Source of the DNA: Bacillota bacterium
GTDB taxonomy: Bacteria; Bacillota; Clostridia; Acetivibrionales; DSM-2933
NCBI GenBank assembly: GCA_023441845.1
Contig: JAEZNF010000028.1
Span: 1-10,535, forward strand
DNA length: 10,535 nucleotides
Direction: 5' to 3'
Notes under the pieces: model-generated
What the model was told of the DNA's origin: nothing
Seen by the model: only the letters and a program-made list of their open reading frames with translations
Database searches by the model: none
Program-made: the position numbers and the translations under genes
Part shown: one piece after another, positions 8,807-10,535 of the stretch
Layout of the letters: every line of letters begins with the position of its first letter
How positions within the stretch are numbered: position 1 is the first letter of the stretch

Positions 8807-8844
8807 ACACGCGAAATAATTTTCATAAAGTGCTGCGTGTTCAA
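8803..8844 (+). repeat. 10-bp inverted repeat overlapping the stop codon of the second permease
   Basis: Perfect arms TTGAACACGC (8803-8812) and GCGTGTTCAA (8835-8844) with a 22-base loop. The left arm includes the TGA stop. No T run follows, so it is at best an atypical terminator. It may protect the 3' end of the exporter mRNA. The left arm also starts a CGCGAAA motif (8810-8816) that recurs twice just downstream. Confidence 0.6.
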
Positions 8845-8853
8845 GGAATATGA

Positions 8854-8898
8854 TTTCGCGAAAAATAGAAATAGAAATGTAAAATATTTTTCGCGAAA
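8854..8898. repeat. 14-bp inverted repeat made of two TTTCGCGAAA palindromes
   Basis: Arms TTTCGCGAAAAATA (8854-8867) and TATTTTTCGCGAAA (8885-8898) are perfectly complementary, with a 17-base loop. Each arm contains the self-palindrome TTTCGCGAAA (8854-8863 and 8889-8898), 35 bases apart, so the site is both a direct and an inverted repeat. It lies 55 bases upstream of the -35 box of the DUF177-rpmF promoter. It could be a hairpin ending the exporter transcript, or a double operator for a dimeric regulator. I do not recognise the motif. Confidence 0.7.
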
Positions 8899-8952
8899 CA
8901 TATAGATGTAAAAGGATAAGAACTTTTTGGAAAGTATTTTTAAACATACTCC

Positions 8953-8981
8953 TTGACAATGGTAAGATTAGTTAGTATAAT
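8953..8981 (+). promoter_or_regulatory. Consensus sigma-A promoter of the DUF177-rpmF operon
   Basis: TTGACA (8953-8958), a 17-base spacer and TATAAT (8976-8981): a perfect match in both boxes and in spacing. Transcription would start near 8988, giving a short leader of about 24 bases. A strong promoter fits a ribosomal protein gene. Confidence 0.9.
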
Positions 8982-9011
8982 ATCATTTGTCGGTCTTATG
9001 GGGTGACTTTT

Positions 9012-9509
9012 ATGAAGATAGATATATCAAGTATTGTAAAGGCAAACGGTGCCGGATTAAGCATAAGCTACAATGATACTTTGCCCGAATTGAATGAAGC
9101 GGCAGGTGATTTTGAGTTTGAAAAACCTGTTGAATTTGAGGGTAATTTAGTGAATGCGAGCGGTGTGATGAAGCTAGAAGGCCTTTTGAAGTTGGAGTAT
9201 GCTTCTAAATGCAGCAGATGTCTTAAAGACATCAAATGCAATATGGACATAAAAGTTAAAGAAGATTTTCTGGAAAAGGACGAAAGTACTGGCCCGGAAG
9301 TCTACACATACGAAGACAATTACATTCTAATAGATAATGTTTTAAAAGATAACATTATCTTGAATTTGCCTGTAAAACAGGTATGTGATGAAAATTGTAA
9401 AGGATTATGTCCAAGATGTGGTGTTGACCTTAACAAACATGAATGCTCATGTAAAGATGAGGTTATAAATCCACAGATGGAGGTTCTGAAGAATTTTTTT
9501 AATAATTAA
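9012..9509 (+). CDS. yceD: DUF177 / YceD-family protein (23S rRNA accumulation; B. subtilis YlbN-like)
   Basis: A 165-residue cytoplasmic protein of the DUF177 family, which in E. coli and plants is needed for normal 23S rRNA accumulation; the gene is almost always next to rpmF, as here. Visible features are the N-terminal beta-rich part with KPVEFEGNLVNASGVMKLEG (about 38-57), the CSRC pair (Cys67 and Cys70), and the C-terminal cluster CDENCKGLCPRCG (125-137) with further Cys145 and Cys147, a likely metal-binding site of the Gram-positive form. I chose ATG 9012 because GGGGTGA (9000-9006) lies five bases upstream; the in-frame GTG at 9003 overlaps that site. The promoter is 8953-8981. rpmF follows after 34 bases in the same transcript. 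Confidence 0.9.
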   Translation: MKIDISSIVKANGAGLSISYNDTLPELNEAAGDFEFEKPVEFEGNLVNASGVMKLEGLLKLEYASKCSRCLKDIKCNMDIKVKEDFLEKDESTGPEVYTYEDNYILIDNVLKDNIILNLPVKQVCDENCKGLCPRCGVDLNKHECSCKDEVINPQMEVLKNFFNN

Positions 9510-9543
9510 GATAAGCGTTTATATTACGAGGGAGGTGTTATAG

Positions 9544-9723
9544 ATGGCAAATCCAAAGCGTAAGTGGTCAAAAGCTAGAACTGGTAAAAGAAGGTCTCAA
9601 TGGAAACTGTCTGCTCCAAATTTAGTTGAATGTCCTCAATGTCACGAGCTAAAGCTGCCTCATAGAGTATGCACGGAATGTGGTTATTATAAGGCAAAAG
9701 AAGTTATAAAGATTGAAGATTAA
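9544..9723 (+). CDS. rpmF: 50S ribosomal protein L32 (zinc-binding form)
   Basis: A 59-residue large-subunit ribosomal protein. It starts [17 protein letters not shown], a variant of the family's usual MAVPKRKTSKSRT opening, then WKLSAP (20-25). Two Cys pairs, CPQC (30-33) and CTEC (43-46), make the zinc ribbon, so this is the zinc-dependent type and not the Cys-less paralogue seen in some bacteria. GGAGGTG (9531-9537) is six bases before the ATG, a very strong site fitting high expression. It is co-transcribed with the DUF177 gene upstream and followed ten bases later by a terminator. Confidence 0.97.
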   Translation: MANPKRKWSKARTGKRRSQWKLSAPNLVECPQCHELKLPHRVCTECGYYKAKEVIKIED

Positions 9724-9732
9724 TATGAATTG

Positions 9733-9761
9733 AAAAGCAGCAGCTTTAACTGCTGCTTTTT
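9733..9761 (+). terminator. Rho-independent terminator after rpmF
   Basis: A perfect 11-bp stem (arms 9733-9743 and 9750-9760; AAAAGCAGCAG and CTGCTGCTTTT) with a 6-base loop and a run of five T (9757-9761). It starts nine bases after the rpmF stop. Confidence 0.9.
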
Positions 9762-9771
9762 GATTTAGCGG

Positions 9772-9832
9772 CTATTTCCCGAAGGGAAATCCGGCAAAAG
9801 ACGAGAGGGGTTAGATGCCCCCGAGTCTTTTA
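9772..9832 (+). ncRNA. Structured leader or second terminator before the DUF512 gene (unassigned)
   Basis: Two further hairpins follow the rpmF terminator. The first is ATTTCCC-GAA-GGGAAAT (9774-9790). The second has an outer stem AAAAGAC/GTCTTTT (9796-9802 and 9825-9831) and an inner GGGG/CCCC stem (9807-9810 and 9819-9822), separated by an asymmetric GAGA/GA internal loop that could form tandem G-A pairs. The last stem ends in TTTT and then ATTG, so it could act as a weak terminator. No promoter is evident between 9762 and 9863. It matches no riboswitch class that I recognise. Confidence 0.4.
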
Positions 9833-9863
9833 TTGTTATGGAAAGCATCAGGAGGGTTTGATA

Positions 9864-10535
9864 TTGGCAAAGTGTAGGCCGATAAAAATTAATAACGTAC
9901 TTTTAGATAGTATTGCCGAAGAAGCAGGTATTGAAAAAGGCGATATTTTAATTTCTATAAATAATGAGGAAATATTTGATATCTTTGATTACAGGTTTCT
10001 TACTGTAAATGAGAGCCTTAATATTGAGATACAAAAGCAAGACGGTGAGATATGGGAGATTGAGATTGAAAAGGACGAGTACGAAGATCTTGGGATTGAG
10101 TTCGAGCATGATTTGATCGACCAGGCCAAAAGCTGCACGAACAAGTGCCTGTTTTGCTTTATTGACCAACTTCCCAAAGGAATGAGGGAAACACTGTATT
10201 TTAAAGATGATGATTCAAGGCTTTCGTTTCTTACGGGAAACTATGTGACTTTTACCAATATAAATGAAAATGATATTGACAGGATTATTAAATACAGGCT
10301 TACGCCAATAAACGTATCAATACATACTACCAACCCTGATTTGAGGGTTTTTATGCTGAAAAACAAGTTTGCCGGCAATGTGCTTCCTATGATTAAAAAG
10401 CTTGTGCAAAGCGGAATAACTGTAAACGGGCAGATTGTGCTTTGCAGAGATATTAACGATAAAGGTGAACTTAGTAGGTCATTAGCCGATTTGTCGGCAT
10501 TATATCCTGGAGTAAGCAGTATATCGGTTGTACCT
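9864..10535 (+). CDS. DUF512 family protein with PDZ and radical-SAM-like domains (3' partial)
   Basis: The first 224 codons of a protein that usually has about 440-460 residues; the frame is open at the window edge. Residues 1-70 form a PDZ-like domain (VLLDSIAEEAGIEKGDILISINN). CTNKCLFC (91-98) gives a Cys-x3-Cys-x2-Cys cluster like that of radical SAM enzymes, followed by FIDQLPKGMRETLYFKDDD and RLSFLTGNYVTFTN (about 99-132), the most typical signature of this family, and VSIHTTNP (151-158). The biochemical role is not settled; the family is widespread in Clostridia, often next to the GTPase gene der/engA, which may lie downstream. The likely start is TTG 9864, seven bases after AGGAGGG (9850-9856); a TTG at 9858 is in frame but too close to that site. 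No promoter of its own is visible. Confidence 0.9.
   Translation, partial: MAKCRPIKINNVLLDSIAEEAGIEKGDILISINNEEIFDIFDYRFLTVNESLNIEIQKQDGEIWEIEIEKDEYEDLGIEFEHDLIDQAKSCTNKCLFCFIDQLPKGMRETLYFKDDDSRLSFLTGNYVTFTNINENDIDRIIKYRLTPINVSIHTTNPDLRVFMLKNKFAGNVLPMIKKLVQSGITVNGQIVLCRDINDKGELSRSLADLSALYPGVSSISVVP

Noticed and set aside
9838..9861. Seven-codon ORF (ATG 9838) before the DUF512 gene as a leader peptide
   Set aside because: It has no ribosome binding site of its own, shows no run of regulatory codons, and contains the Shine-Dalgarno sequence of the DUF512 gene.

Overview
The window looks like chromosomal DNA from a cellulolytic, sporulating-type Clostridium of the Acetivibrio/Ruminiclostridium group. 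The main clues are a cellulosomal enzyme with a type I dockerin and Pro/Thr linker, low G+C with long A/T-rich intergenic stretches, strong AGGAGG-type ribosome binding sites, and the pta-ackA acetate pathway. All recognisable genes lie on the + strand. The species cannot be fixed from the sequence alone.

Layout. (1) Positions 1-1392 hold the 3' part of a secreted GH43 - CBM6 - dockerin hemicellulase, followed by a strong hairpin terminator that also reads as a terminator on the other strand. (2) An A/T-rich gap (1393-1823) carries a near-consensus promoter and a possible tiny minus-strand ORF. (3) Positions 1824-2592 hold a DUF3784-type membrane protein with a PH-like C-terminal domain, split by a +1 frameshift at 2349. 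(4) pta and ackA (2881-5088) form a tight operon with a promoter, a leader hairpin and a downstream terminator; they convert acetyl-CoA to acetate with ATP formation. (5) Positions 5388-8806 encode a three-gene ABC-2 exporter: one ATPase and two paralogous six-helix permeases, organised like LnrLMN/YbhFSR-type drug or lipid exporters. (6) A 205-base gap holds two long inverted repeats built around CGCGAAA and then a consensus sigma-A promoter (TTGACA-17-TATAAT) driving a DUF177/YceD gene and rpmF (ribosomal protein L32, only 59 aa). (7) After the rpmF terminator comes a second folded region, then the 5' part of a DUF512 PDZ/radical-SAM-like protein that runs off the window from a TTG start.

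Functionally the window joins four unrelated units: plant cell-wall breakdown, acetate fermentation, an exporter, and a ribosome-biogenesis pair. Most of it is ordinary. The items most worth a second look are the frameshift with an RF2-like CTT-TAA junction, the paired TTTCGCGAAA palindromes before the DUF177-rpmF promoter, and the structured rpmF-DUF512 spacer. I found no convincing new multi-gene system.
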